Source of the DNA: Ramazzottius varieornatus
Lineage: Eukaryota > Tardigrada > Eutardigrada > Parachela > Ramazzottiidae
Reading direction: 5' to 3'
Length of the DNA: 64,000 nucleotides
Assembly: GCA_001949185.1 (NCBI GenBank)
Contig: BDGG01000017.1
Span: 682,001 to 746,000, forward strand
Part shown: positions 1-11,800 of the stretch, one piece after another
How the letters are laid out: the number at the start of each line of letters is the position of its first letter
Numbering within the stretch: position 1 is the stretch's first letter
Translations under genes and position numbers: made by a program
Notes under the pieces: model-generated
Database searches by the model: none
The model's input: only the letters and a program-made list of their open reading frames with translations
Told to the model about the DNA's origin: nothing

Positions 1-1584
1 GCCCCAAGAAGCCAGTGTCCACAATTAAGGCCGAAACATCGGCGCTGGCTGAAAAGTGGGAACATGCTTTGTAAACAAAACAGACTGGCCAAGGATGGTC
101 ATGTGTCCGCCCAGCGGCTAGCGCTCTTTTGCCAAAGGTAGATAAGATAAGCCTTAGTTGCAGCGACCCGCCAAACTCTCATCCACCAAAAGTGAGACGC
201 GCGCGCGCGGCTGAGTGGGGCCATGGACCATAGTAGCTAGACCTACCCCTTATACCCTACCGCCCTACCCAATTACGGCTCTCTACATAGGTTATCACAT
301 CACCTGATATTATTCAACAAAACTCTTCCGCCATTTGTGGGTGCACCGATCATCTCCGAAAAAGGTGCCATGGACTGAACTTGCCAGATTTAGCGGGACG
401 AAGCTCCTCGCTTGAGCCTGAAGATGTACTACCCCGTTGGCAAGTCTTCAGAAGATGGACATGACACAAATAGCAGAACCAGCCGACATGACAAGATGAA
501 GGGTGATTTTAGGCGGCGATTGTATGCCACCCTTTTTGTCTTGTTATCTATCTCGGCCATAACAGGCCTGCCTTCCTTCCTCCTTCACAGCAAGGCATAG
601 CTGGAGGTGCCAAACAGCTTTGCTTTGGCCATAGCCTACCATAGTGATAGCGATCCATCACACGATGACAGAACGACAACAATATGTCCGTGACATATGA
701 ACATGGCAAATAATCATTTGAGGGTGACGGATACAGGACAGTTACATCGAGTAACAGCGCATGAACCTTTCCACAGGTCTCTGCCGTCCTCTACCCCCTT
801 CGCCATCTAGGTTGAAAAACGAGCATACGGACAATATCGTTGCCCAGACATTTAAGGCCATAAATGCCAGGTTGCTCCGTACATTGTCAATATATACTTT
901 GGACGGAAAAGCCAACAAATTTCTCCGACAGCCTCTTGTTGACTGTGTAGCCAGCCTGAGCCTGCCAGTGAAAGCAGCCAGAAAGACTCAATCTACCTCC
1001 ACATTAAATATCAGACAATACACTCGAGCAACATGTCCATGATTAGCTGCTGCCTCGAGTCAGAGCCATCGAGCTTGGAAGGGTAGCTGCGGGAGAGAGT
1101 AGATGGTCTGTGACTGGTTGGCCCATATATGTTGCTTACGATAATGATGATGTCGATGTGCAGCGTAATAGGGCTAGCTTATGTGATACATGTGGGAGGG
1201 AGGGAGGTTATATGCTGCGATCTTTGGACATCGGGTCCAGCCATGCTTCCCACCGTAGCCCTCTCACTGTCTAGCCTGTCAGTAGCGCTCCATTATCGCC
1301 CTAACCTTAGCTCCCTCGTCCACATCTTCTATCAGCCTGCTTGCCACTAAAGCCCACAGTCATAGAGCAGTGGACGACAGTTCAAACTGCCAGCTTTATA
1401 TAACAACCATGATAGCCTTGCAAAGTTTTGACAAGACCTCAAGACCGGGTAAGGTAGCACGATGATCGCACTTTGTAAACTAGTATAAAGTGTGAGGCTA
1501 GTGCAAGTGAGGGGAGAGTCAGGTTCATCGATGGCCCGTCAAAGAGGCTTCTTACAGTAATGAGGGGGAAACCAGAGGCAGGGA
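1..1584. other. Gene-free stretch downstream of myosin
   Basis: No recognisable coding exon, RNA gene or repeat family is visible on either strand. Short open frames exist but show no family similarity, no signal peptide and no consistent splice sites. The right end probably holds the 3' untranslated region of the myosin gene, which is transcribed leftward. Confidence 0.5.
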
Positions 1585-1668
1585 TCATTCTTCGGTGGCG
1601 GCCCGAGCAGCATTGCGTCGTGGCGGTGGCTTGCTGGCTCCGCCGGAAGTGATGGCTTGAACGTCGCC
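1585..1668 (-). CDS. Mhc: Myosin alternative last exon B (27 codons + TGA)
   Basis: A strong acceptor (ttttgttgcag) ends at 1669 and opens a phase-0 frame beginning [10 protein letters not shown] and ending AARAATEE before TGA at 1585-1587. It can follow the same donor as exon A by skipping that exon. The longer pyrimidine-rich tract makes it the better acceptor of the two by eye. Confidence 0.72.
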   Translation of the reverse strand, partial: GDVQAITSGGASKPPPRRNAARAATEE

Positions 1669-4600
1669 CTGCAACAAAAACAAGCGTCATCAGCATTATG
1701 TGGTTTCCTTCAGTTGACATGGAAGTTGGCCATGGTTAGGCCTATGTTAGTACCCAAGTGCTTATTTGCGTTTGGGTGGAGCGCTGCCGGCAGCAGCCGA
1801 AGGCGCTGCCGGTGTAGAGCGAGTGGAGGTAGTTACAAAGGCTTGCGTGTCATCCTGTTAAATGAGGGCCGACTGTTAGGCTGTAGTGAGTGAGCGAGAT
1901 ATTATAAGTGAGAAAAAGGCTTGTGTCTTGATACCTTGGTCGATGGTCCAGCGGAAGCGCCGGAGCGGTTCTTGGCTCGCAGCTTCTGTAGCGTCTGCTC
2001 GGCAATCTCGGAGCGTTCCTCCGACTCGGTCAGCTCCTGCTGCAGCTTGCGGTACTTGGCCAAGTTCATGCCGGCCAGCTCTTCCGTCTCCTCAATCTGC
2101 CGCTTGTAAGTCTTGATCTTTTGTTGCAGCTTATCAACCAGGTCTTGCATGCGCTGGTAATTCTTCTTGTCCTCCTCCGTCTGGAACTGCAGCTCCTTGG
2201 TGCGTCGCTCGTGCTTGCGAATGTTCTTTTGCGTCTCGGCGTGGCGGCGCTGTTCAGCGTCCAGCTCGGCCTCCAGCTCGCGGGCCCGCTCCTCCAGCTT
2301 CTGCATAATGCGCTTGCCCCCCTTCAGAGCCGCATTCTCCGCCTCGTCCAGCCGAATTTGCAGCTCCTTGACCTGCATCTCCAGGGCCTTACGGTTCTTC
2401 TCCACATTCATGGCGTGCTCCTGCTCTTGCCGCAGCTCTTCGGCCAGCCGCGCCGCATCACCCATGGCCTTCTTGGACTTTTCCTCCGACGACTTGACTT
2501 CGTTCAACAGCTCGTCCAAATCGTGCTACAAAGATCATAAGATATACATGGTGGACAGTAAAAAGCCCTACTGGCCATGCATCTCTGTGTCGGCGCTTAC
2601 GTGCAGGCCGCCCAGCTCGCTTTCCAGCTTGCGCTTGGCGCCGTTGAGGGAAGAGTTGGTGCCGCTGAGCTCGTTGAGGCGTTCATTGGCATCGTTGAGC
2701 TCGTTCTCGGCTTGCTTGCGCAGCCGCTCAGCCTGCTCCAGGGTGGTCCGTAGCTCGTCGACTTCGGCGGCAGCGGCGGCAGCGCGTCGCTCGGCCGAGT
2801 TCATCAGCTCGCGCGCCTCCTCACGGGCCCGCTGCTCATCCTCAATCTGCACCTGGTTGTCCTTGATCTGCTGCTGGTACTTTTTGACATTCTTGGCACT
2901 CTCGACGTTGGCCTTGTTGGCGTGGTCCAGAGCAATCTCCAGCTCGTTAATGTCCGACTCTAGCTTCTTCTTTAGCCGCAGAGCTTCGGCCCGGCCGCGC
3001 ACTTCGCTCTCCAGGCTGGCTTGCATCGAGTCCAGGGCCCGTTGGTGGTTCTTGCGCGTCGTCTCAAATTCCTCGTCCTTCTCTTGCAGCCGCTTGTCAA
3101 TCTCCGAGCGGATCTGCGAAACCTCCAGTTGAGCTCGAAGAACCTGCAACCACCCAGTGTTACATCTCACCGGCCATAGAGCAGTAGCCATAACATGTCA
3201 CAAGGGGACGGTGGGAAATGCAACGACCGCCATCCTTTTCCCCCCAGTGGCTAAGCATGGAGGGGTGCGCCACTTGGACAAGGATCTGCCTCAATTGTTT
3301 GGCTGAGGCGTCTGGTGATGATAAGCCATGAAAGGAGTAGAATAAAGCCCTACCTTGGCTTCCTCATTTTCCAGGGCAGCTTCGGCCTCTTCCAGGGCGG
3401 CCTGCAGCTCTTCCTTCTCCACCTCCAAGCGTTTGCGGCTCTTGGCCAGTTCGTGGACGCTGCGACCACCTTCGCCCAGTTGGTCGGTCAGATCCTTGAT
3501 CTCGTCGGCCAGGTTCTTGTTCTCACGACGGACAGCCTCAATCTGTTCAGCCATCTCGTCATGGCCAGCCTTCATCTTGAAAAGTTCGGTGCTGTAGTTG
3601 CGGGCTTCACGCTGCGACGCGTCCAACTCGGCATTGAGATCATCGCACTTTTGCTTCCATTCCAGGATAGTCTTGTCAAAGGCCTTTTGCTTCTTCTCCA
3701 AGGTGTTGGCCGTGGTGGTGGCCTGCATGGAAGACAAAAGCATCAAGAGGGTTGCGGGTTGATAGGGGAGGGCAGGTCAACAACTTACTCGTTCGACATC
3801 GATGGCCAGGTCTTCCAGTTCACCCTGCAGGCGCTGCTTGACCTTCTCCAGGGAAGCCACCTTGGCGTTGGCCGCTTCGACATGCTCTTCGGCATCCTGC
3901 AGCTTGACCTGCAGCTTGCGCTTACTCTCCTCCAGCTCTTCGGCCCGCGACAAGCCTTCCCCTTCGTACTTGGCTCGCCACTGTTGGGCTTCGGTGTGGG
4001 CCTTGGCCAGTTGGCGTTGCAGCTCAGCCCGACCTTCCTGCTCCTCCTCGACACTATCACGCAGGCGTTCATAGTCCGACTCCAGGTTGCGCAGGCGCGA
4101 GGAGACGGCTTGCTTCTCGCGCGACTCTTCTTCGGCCGAGCGTTTGGCCTCTTCCAGCTGGGCATTGAGGGAGGTCTTGAGCTTCTGGAACTGGCTAATC
4201 TGCGCTTCGGCTTCCTCCAGTTGGCGGGCCAGGTCGGCGTTCTCGCTGGACAGGCGATTCTTGCCCGAACCAAACTCGTTCAAGTTGCGGGTGGCTTCTT
4301 CCAGGCGGGCCGACAGATCGCTAACTTGGCCTTCCAGCATCTTGGCTTGCTTGTCGGACTGCGCTCTGGCCTTGACGGCTTGGTCGACGGTGCTCTGCAC
4401 ATCGTCCAGCTGCACCTTCATCTGCGACTTGTCCTTCTCCAGCTTGGCCTTGATCTTGTTCAACTGGTCAACCTGTACGAAATCACTACCTGATTACCTA
4501 ACTGACCCCAATCTTCTCAAGCCCTCTTCATTTTGACCCATAATTAAGCAATTCATTTCTCTGAAAGCTCAGGGCCGAACATTTATGGCATTGATTCAAT

Positions 4601-7600
4601 TTCGACTACATCATCATCAAGAAGGCACCAGTCAAGTTGAGTAAGATATCAAATGGCTGAGATTTAGAGATTGAGGAAAGGAGTGGCAGTGACTGACCTG
4701 GTCGCCGAGCTCAGCAATGGCATCGGCATTCTTCTTACGGAGAGACTGGACGACACTCTCGTGAGCCAGATTCTGCTCCTCCAAGTCGCGGCGGAACTTG
4801 GCTAGCTCGGCTTCGCGCTTCTTGTTCATCTCGATGGTGGCAGAGTTGGAGCCGCCTTGCTCTTCCATCCGCTCACTCAGCTCTTCCAGCTCGCGCGCCA
4901 GCTCTTGCCGTTGCTTCTCCACCTTCTGGCGGGCTTGTCGCTCCCCTTCCAGCTCTTCCTCCATCTCTTCCAGGCGGCTTTGGTGCTCCTTAATCTGCCG
5001 CTGAGCCTTGGCCAAGAGGTTGTGCTCATCTTCCAACTTGGCATTCAAGCCTGCAAGTACAAAGCCTGTGTCAACAAGTAGACCTGCATGCTGCATACAC
5101 CGGGCCCTACGTTGAGGAGAGTGTCAGAGACTGTGCTTACTGTTGAGCTCGACATCACGTTTGGAGACGGTCTGTTCCAGTTCGCGCTTGGTCTTTTCCA
5201 GGTCAGCCACCGAGTCTTGGGTGGCTTTGAGGTCCTGCTCCAGCTTGCGCTTGGCCTTGTCGACGTCACCGCGCAGGCGCTTCTCCCGTTCCAAGTTGTC
5301 CTCCAGCTCGTCCAGCGTCTGCTCCAACTTGGCCTTGACCTTGTTGAGATGGTTAACCTTGTTCTCTTCGGCCTGCAGGTCTTCGGCCGTCTTGTTGCCC
5401 ACCTCCTCCAGATGCTTCTTCTCCTTGTTCAGCTTGGCAATCAGCTCGTCCTGCTTGGCCATCTCGTCGTTGAGGTTGCGAATCTGGTGGTCCTTGCTGT
5501 TCTTCTCCTGCTCGGCCTTTTGCAGGTTCAACTCCAAATCCTGGATGGTCTTCTTGTGCGTCTGAATCTCCTGCTCCAGCTTACGCTTGGCCGTCTGCAC
5601 CGAGTTGGTGTTGTTTTCGGCATCGGCCAGAGCCTGCTCGGCTTCCTTCAGCTTGGACTCCAACTCGCCTATGGCAAGACAGGTATCGATCAAATGATAT
5701 AGCAGAGAGAGATAGTTATGATGATGGTTACCCTTTTGTTTGATCAAGGAAGTGGCCCGTTCCTCAATGTCGCCAGTGTTGGCTTGCAGGACCTGTAGCT
5801 GGCTGTAGAGGTCGTTCTTCTCCTTGGTCAGGGTAATGTTCTTCTCTTCATACTCTTGGCGCAACTTGACCTCCTTGTCAAACTGATCCTTGATGCCCTT
5901 CATCTCCTCCTCCTTCAACTTCATCTCGTCCTCAGCCTTGGCCGTGTTGAGCATAGGCTTAATCTTCTGGTACAGCTTCCACCAGGCCCAGTTGCGCAAC
6001 TGCAGGAACTTCTTGATGTTGCGCTGTAGAACGACCAAGGCCACCCTACCCACATCATCAATTAATCATCTCTTTTACAGGCCAGCTATAAGGAGACTTA
6101 CCGTTGTTCGCGCAGTTTACGGTAAGTCAGCTGGTTGAGGTAGTAGCGAAGATGAGCCTGCAGTAGCGAGATGATGCCAGACAGCCGTTCGTCACGCATT
6201 TCCTCCAAGCGACCCAAGATACCGGCTTTGAAGAAGACCTAAAGGGCCATGGAGTGCCACATGAGGATCAAAGCTAGGGCAGAAAGTAGGACCTTTGACT
6301 TGCCTTGGTGTTACCCATGCGCCATTCATTGACATCCAGCTGGATGTGGTCCAGAATCTTTTGGCTGGTCTGCTTGGCGTCGGTAAAGCCCTTGGGGATG
6401 ACGCTAGCCGCCAGAATGGTGTAGCGCTGCTTAAAGTCGGAGAAGACCATGCGGTTAGGGAAGCCCTTGCGACAGATACGGATACCTTCCAGCACACCGT
6501 TACAGGTCAGCTGGTGCATAACCAAGTGGGCGTCCACCACACCCGGCGTCTTCATCTCGTTGGGGATGATGCAACGGACAAAGTGGGGATGGGTGGCCTT
6601 CAGCGTTGTCATCAGCTTGTTCAGCTGCTCGCGGTACAGGGCGCTGACAGTCTGGAAACCCGAACCCTTCTTACCCTTACCACCCTTGGCTGCAAGACAA
6701 GACCACACAATGAAATGTCATGATGACGAATATGTTTGGGCGGTGCGCGCTGGGCACCCTTGGACATTTGCTCGTTCAAAGTGTCAGCATATGGAGGTGG
6801 GTGAGAAAGAAAGAAAGACTAACCGGGTGCACCCTCTTCAGCGGCGACATCAGCCGGGTCAGCAAAGACCTTGCACAAGAGGGGGTTGCCGGCCTTCTTG
6901 AAGAGGTCAACGACGTTGTCGTTGAGGGGATCCTTGTTCTTCTCCAGCCAGCCCGTAATGTTGTAGGGCACCACACCGGCATAGTGGCCGATGGAGAAGT
7001 GGGCGCCTTCCGCACCCTTCATACCCGGCTTGGGCTTGGTGAACTGAGCGCACTTGCCCAGATGGTTGTTGTACAGCTTCTCCTTGAATGTCTCGTCGGT
7101 GGCTTTGGGGAACATGGACTCTTCCTCCAGGATGGAGAAGATACCCAGAGGCTAAAGAAGATGGCAGATGACGTTATCAACATCAGTGCCCAATGGACAG
7201 ACAGCCTTACCTTTTCGATCAGCTCAATGCAAGCTTGCAGATCGAGACCAAAGTCGATAAACTCCCACTCGATACCTTCGCGCTTGTACTCTTCCTGTTC
7301 CAGGACGAACATGTGGTGGTTGAAGAACTGCTGCAACTTCTCGTTGGTGAAGTTGATGCAAATCTGCTCGAAGCCGTTAGAATCGAAGATCTCGAAGCCG
7401 GCAATGTCCAGTACACCGATGAAGAAGGCGCGCTTGGCTTTGGTCTCCAGCGTGATGTTGACACGGATGACCAGCCACAAGAAGAGGCGATTGAAGAGGG
7501 CCTTGGCCAAAGCCGAGCAGCTGTTGGTACACTACAACAGCCATGCAACATTTCCCTCAAACATATAGACGCAGTCTTAGCCAGGCTGATTCTTACCTGT

Positions 7601-10113
7601 TGCTGATTCTGGCCTTTGGTGACAACTTCTGTACCGACTTTGACTTTGGGCTTGGTGATGGCCGTCAAGAGCTGTTGGGGATTGACACCTACAAAGAAGA
7701 GATGATCAAGGATCGACGCCAGCTGTAAGGATGCAAAAGAGGGGTGAGAAGGACTGACTTACCGCAGAGGTGGCCAATTTTCTCGGCGTACTCAGTACCG
7801 TCAGGTTCGGCTTGCTCTTCACGAGGTCGCTGCTTGAACTTCATACCACCAAAGTTCATGACAGCCGAGACCATGGAGTAGACTTGGTCAATCTCCTCGG
7901 GGTTGAAGCCCAGGACGCCAAAGGCGTAGTGAGTGTCCCGCATTTCCTTGGCGTCGTCCATACCCTCGACGGTGGTCTTACCCTGCGCCACAAAGTGGTA
8001 GGCCGTGATGTCTTGGTCCAGCAGCAGCTTAGCCTTCAAGCCGGGAACACCTTCCGACATCAGCTGGTAAAAGATGTGGTAGGAACGCTCCAGTGGCTGC
8101 TGGTAGACGATACGCGACTTTTCCAGCAAATCTATTAAATGCCCCACAATGCATTACAATGGAAATATCATGTACAACTTGTGCAACGGGGAAGGACACC
8201 CGCTTTTCACTAACTTCACTCGCTAAAAAGTGTGCTTTTTTATAGAAAAGCCAACGAGAAATAAGGTTCAACTTACAGCTTTCAATATCAGCCCCAGACA
8301 GCTTTCCGTTCGTACCGAAATGGATACGGATGAATTTACCCTACAAAGAAGCAAGGTTGATGAGTCGATTGATCCTCGTAAGCTATACAGACTGTGTTAT
8401 CAGCGTTTGGTACTTACGAAACGGGAAGAGTTGTCGTTACGCGTGGTCTTGGCGTTACCGAAGGCTTCCAAAACGGGGTTGCACTGGACAATTTGATCTT
8501 CCAGCGTACCCTGCAACAAGCGCAAGTTGACCACATTTACATAGCCAAGTAAAGCGAAATGGGAATGGGGATACTGCCACAAACGCTCACCGTGAGGGAA
8601 CTCAGTGGCCACTGGTATCAGGATAAAGGTGGGCTAATATGTATGGGAAAGGAGTTTGGACGTCTGGGTGAGGGGAAAAAGTGTTTGCTAAGAGGTCGAC
8701 GGAGAGGAAAATGCAGAAAGGCTTGACTGGAGGGACAGTACCTTGGATGGATCTTGAGTGGTAGCTTTGTCGGAAGCACCGACGGTGGCGAAGTAGGTGA
8801 TGACCTTCTTGGTGTTCTCAGTCTTGCCGGCACCCGATTCTCCCGTAATCAACATGGACTGGTTCTCGCGATCTGTTCATCAGACCAAAGGTAACTTAGG
8901 ACGGCATTTTCTGCTATATGTTGTGACGTTATCTTACCTATCAACATGTTGGTGTAGGCGGTATCGGAGATGGCAAAGACGTGGGGTGGCACTTCGGCTC
9001 GTCGTCGACCCTTGAAGACGGCGACGGCCTTCTTATTGTAGATGGGCATCCATTTGTATGGATTGATGGCCACGCAGAACAAGCCAGAGTAGGTCTACAA
9101 TGAACAAGACAAAGCCCTGTACTTTTACCATAGATTAGGGACTCTATCTCCCTCCCTCTCTCCATCGTCAAGAGCCATATGCCCATTTTGGGTCTTGGCT
9201 GGATGCCGTAATGTAAGCGAAAAGTGTTGGACGTCATTTGTTATATCAAGCGTAATCGAACATTATTTACTTTATCAAAAGTGCCCAGCTAGAGTCAGCG
9301 GCAGATCAGAGCCGATGCTAATAATACCATCCCCCTTTTCGATCACTTCGCTCACTTACAGTACCACATTTCCTTCCGAAACGCTAACCGTTTTCGCTCA
9401 TCAGAAACTTTGTGCATACATGCAATGGTCGATTATAAATAGGTATGGCACTTTCACACCATTACCAGATGTATTTTGATAGGAGAGAAATGTGAGCCTG
9501 GTTCGTCGAGCAGATGTTTTCTCCAGCTTTCCCCTGGTGCTGCGTCTTACTGAAGTCTCTCAAAACTATGAAACATCACAAAAGTGCGAAAACCGAAACT
9601 TTCGAACGATTTCTTACTCGAGGTTCCTCCCTTGTAGTTTTGAACCTGTGTTGGAGGATTTGCCAATGAAAAGGCTAGCCTTACATAGATAAAGTCCTTG
9701 TAGTATCGTTGACGAAGGTTGTGGAGGACGCTGGCGTCGTTGAGGTACGTCAGGGTCGACATGTCCTCGGTCTTCTCGAATTTGGGCGGGTTCATCTGCT
9801 GCACCTGGTCCTTCTTGAAGGTCTTGTCCTGCAACAAAAGGATGAAACCATTATCCGCTTGTTCTTAACCCACAGACCATAGGTAGGAAGGAAAGACAGA
9901 ACGTACTCCTTGTTTCTCGACGGTGACGACGACCTGCTCGCCCTTGGTCGACTTGATCTCGCCGGCCACGAAGCCTTCCTTCTCGTCCGGTACCCAGCAG
10001 CTCTTTTTGCCGTCAAACGGCCGGTTCTGGTCTTCACGCTGCATCTCCAGCGTAGGACGCAGGAAGGGAGTGGGATCCCGTTCTTCGGCATCGGCGGGAA
10101 TTTTGACAGGCAT
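1585..10113 (-). CDS. Mhc: Muscle myosin heavy chain (class II), about 20 coding exons
   Basis: This is the motor and rod of the sarcomeric thick filament: it hydrolyses ATP to move on actin and polymerises through its coiled-coil tail. The start ATG (10111-10113) opens an SH3-like N-terminus containing [12 protein letters not shown]. The motor follows across many short exons: P-loop GESGAGKT (about 8.8 kb), switch I NDNSSRF (8.42 kb), switch [10 protein letters not shown] (7.4 kb), the actin-binding loop [14 protein letters not shown] (6.68 kb), the reactive-thiol/converter segment [18 protein letters not shown] (6.48 kb) and the light-chain-binding IQ helix (6.24-6.0 kb). The heptad-repeat rod runs from 5.95 to 1.94 kb without breaks. 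Summed exons give roughly 1,950 residues, normal for the family. The shared rod ends at 1935 in phase 0, and two alternative stop-containing exons follow (listed separately). The intron after the second coding exon is unusually long here (about 590 bp). Identification is secure; individual exon edges are read by eye. Confidence 0.96.
1762..1854 (-). CDS. Mhc: Myosin alternative last exon A (30 codons + TAA)
   Basis: After the donor at 1935/1934, an acceptor ending in aacag at 1855 opens a 30-residue tailpiece starting DDTQAFVTT and ending SAPPKRK before TAA at 1762-1764. The phase matches the upstream rod exon. The tailpiece is the non-helical C-terminus of a myosin rod. It resembles exon B in its first residues ([DG]D[TV]QA), which suggests a duplicated terminal exon. 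Use of each exon cannot be seen from DNA alone. Confidence 0.7.
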   Translation of the reverse strand, partial: DDTQAFVTTSTRSTPAAPSAAAGSAPPKRK

Positions 10114-11800
10114 GGCGACACTTGTTGATTATACCAACCAACGGATACAAACAAGAAACAGTTGCACTTGGTTGAAGAAGGAGCGTTAGGTAGGTCCAAT
10201 CGGGCTGTTAGCGTCACTGCAAAGAAAGAGAACGGTCAAAGAGAAACGAGAGGTCTACCTGACTCTATCAACAAGAAGCTTCAGACAGGGTTCGCCACTT
10301 ACAGTGTGAAAACTCGGCGCACAGAGCTTCGTCGACTTCAACTGAAAGTCACTTCCAATCCTTCCGGCCCTTTAAGAATGCTTTTCGCCCATCCGACAGG
10401 AAGTCGCAGAACGTCGTGGCTTCGCCCGTTGCAGCCTGAACGCGCTGACATGAGCTGCAGCAGGGTGGGCTTCCCAGAAGGAAGGAATGGTACGCCGGTA
10501 CGACGTACGTCCTCCTTCGCGGCTGAAGGTGCTGATGGTGGGAGAGAGGCCGTGGTTTAGTGAGCTTTCTTGGCCGCTCAACCCCATACAGTCGTACCTT
10601 ATGTGGTCATATCGAGGCAGCCTTTCCTCCGTGCAGGGAGGACAAGCTCTCCTCGCTTTCCATGCCTAATAATAAATTCAACTTGGTCCATCATCAACAT
10701 CACACCATATTCGTTGATATCACACCGATCTTACCATGCTGCGTTCCTCGGGTGGTTTGCATCGTCGGCGGTTTTATGACTGTTATGCTTGCTAAAGTCA
10801 ACATCGAAATGCCAGTCGCCATCACTGCTGCATAAGTTGCCTACTAGTTGGCCCGCGCATCTTCGGCGAAGAATCGGTGCTTAGCCTTCATCCATGCCAT
10901 CTTCCCATGGCCATCATCCGCAGCAAGTTTCGTCTCCGTCCTGGTTCCGCCTCGCTAAATCACTCCAGGTGCGGCGTGTGCTGACTCTCGGCACAACAAA
11001 CCTGCAAAAATGACTTTTACGAATTTACCGGAAGTGAACAGCCGGAATTCGGGGAAAAACACGTTCAGTAATTTACAAGGGGATGATCCCTGTCAGTCTG
11101 CCACCACCTCTTTTAAGTCTTGTTGGTCAAACTGTCCAATCAGACATGACTAAAAGCGAGTGATTGATTGCGCTACACAGATATCGAGGCGAGGCGAAAA
11201 TTCGTTACGTCATTTGACCATAGAATGGCCTCTGTACGAATTTCAATACGTCATAGCCCTTGTTTCAACTCTCGAGAACAGAACACCGAGGAGCTTGCGA
11301 ATGCCTTACGAAGAATATGATGTCTCTCACACGATCGACGGGCCATGATGTATTGAAGTTGTCACATTCGTCGGATTTTCACGGGCAAGCCATTACACCA
11401 GCATACATCTCGTGAATTTTCTAAGGCTTGGAAATGTGCGGATTTCAAGTATTTGTGAATTAACAATTCATAGAAATTCTGATCAAGACTTGACTCTCCA
11501 ACCTTCGGTGTTACTCCTAATGGGGTGTTCTTCAGCAGTCTACGGCTGCTGCTGAGTCAGCCGGTGTATTAGCACGCCGTTGTTTGCAGAAGGCGAGGTA
11601 CTGCAGCTCCACAGTGTTTGGCTGGTTTCATTTCTATACGAGCAGAAAACCTTTTTAAGTTGCCCTTCTTCGGACAGAAAGCTGTCCCATTTACTGGTGC
11701 AGAAAAATTTGAGTGTGGAAGGAAACACCGATACTTTTTAGGATTGTTTGGATTGACTGCGAGGCGACTCAGTTCAGCTGTTCAGGTGAGGAGGAGAAAA
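10114..11800. other. Intergenic region between divergent myosin and NF-YC genes
   Basis: The two genes are transcribed away from each other, so this 1.7 kb must hold both promoters and 5' untranslated exons. No exon or TATA element can be assigned with confidence. A short patch at about 11078-11140 resembles the terminal repeat of the large transposon at 49.4 kb (see findings). Confidence 0.5.

Noticed and set aside
1810-1880. A third possible myosin end (acceptor ctacag at about 1881, 15 residues ending TRKPL)
   Set aside because: It is in phase but short and overlaps exon A; the two exons with related starts are the better pair. Kept only as an alternative acceptor.
2167-3132. 321-residue Ser/Arg-rich plus-strand frame
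   Set aside because: It spans two myosin exons and the intron between them; the composition is the antisense of Glu/Lys-rich heptads.
3315-4493. 392-residue plus-strand open frame and several other long frames opposite the myosin rod
   Set aside because: They mirror the heptad-rich minus-strand exons. Coiled-coil codon bias (few stops on the complement) produces such Leu/Gln-rich shadows; no family similarity or splice logic supports them.
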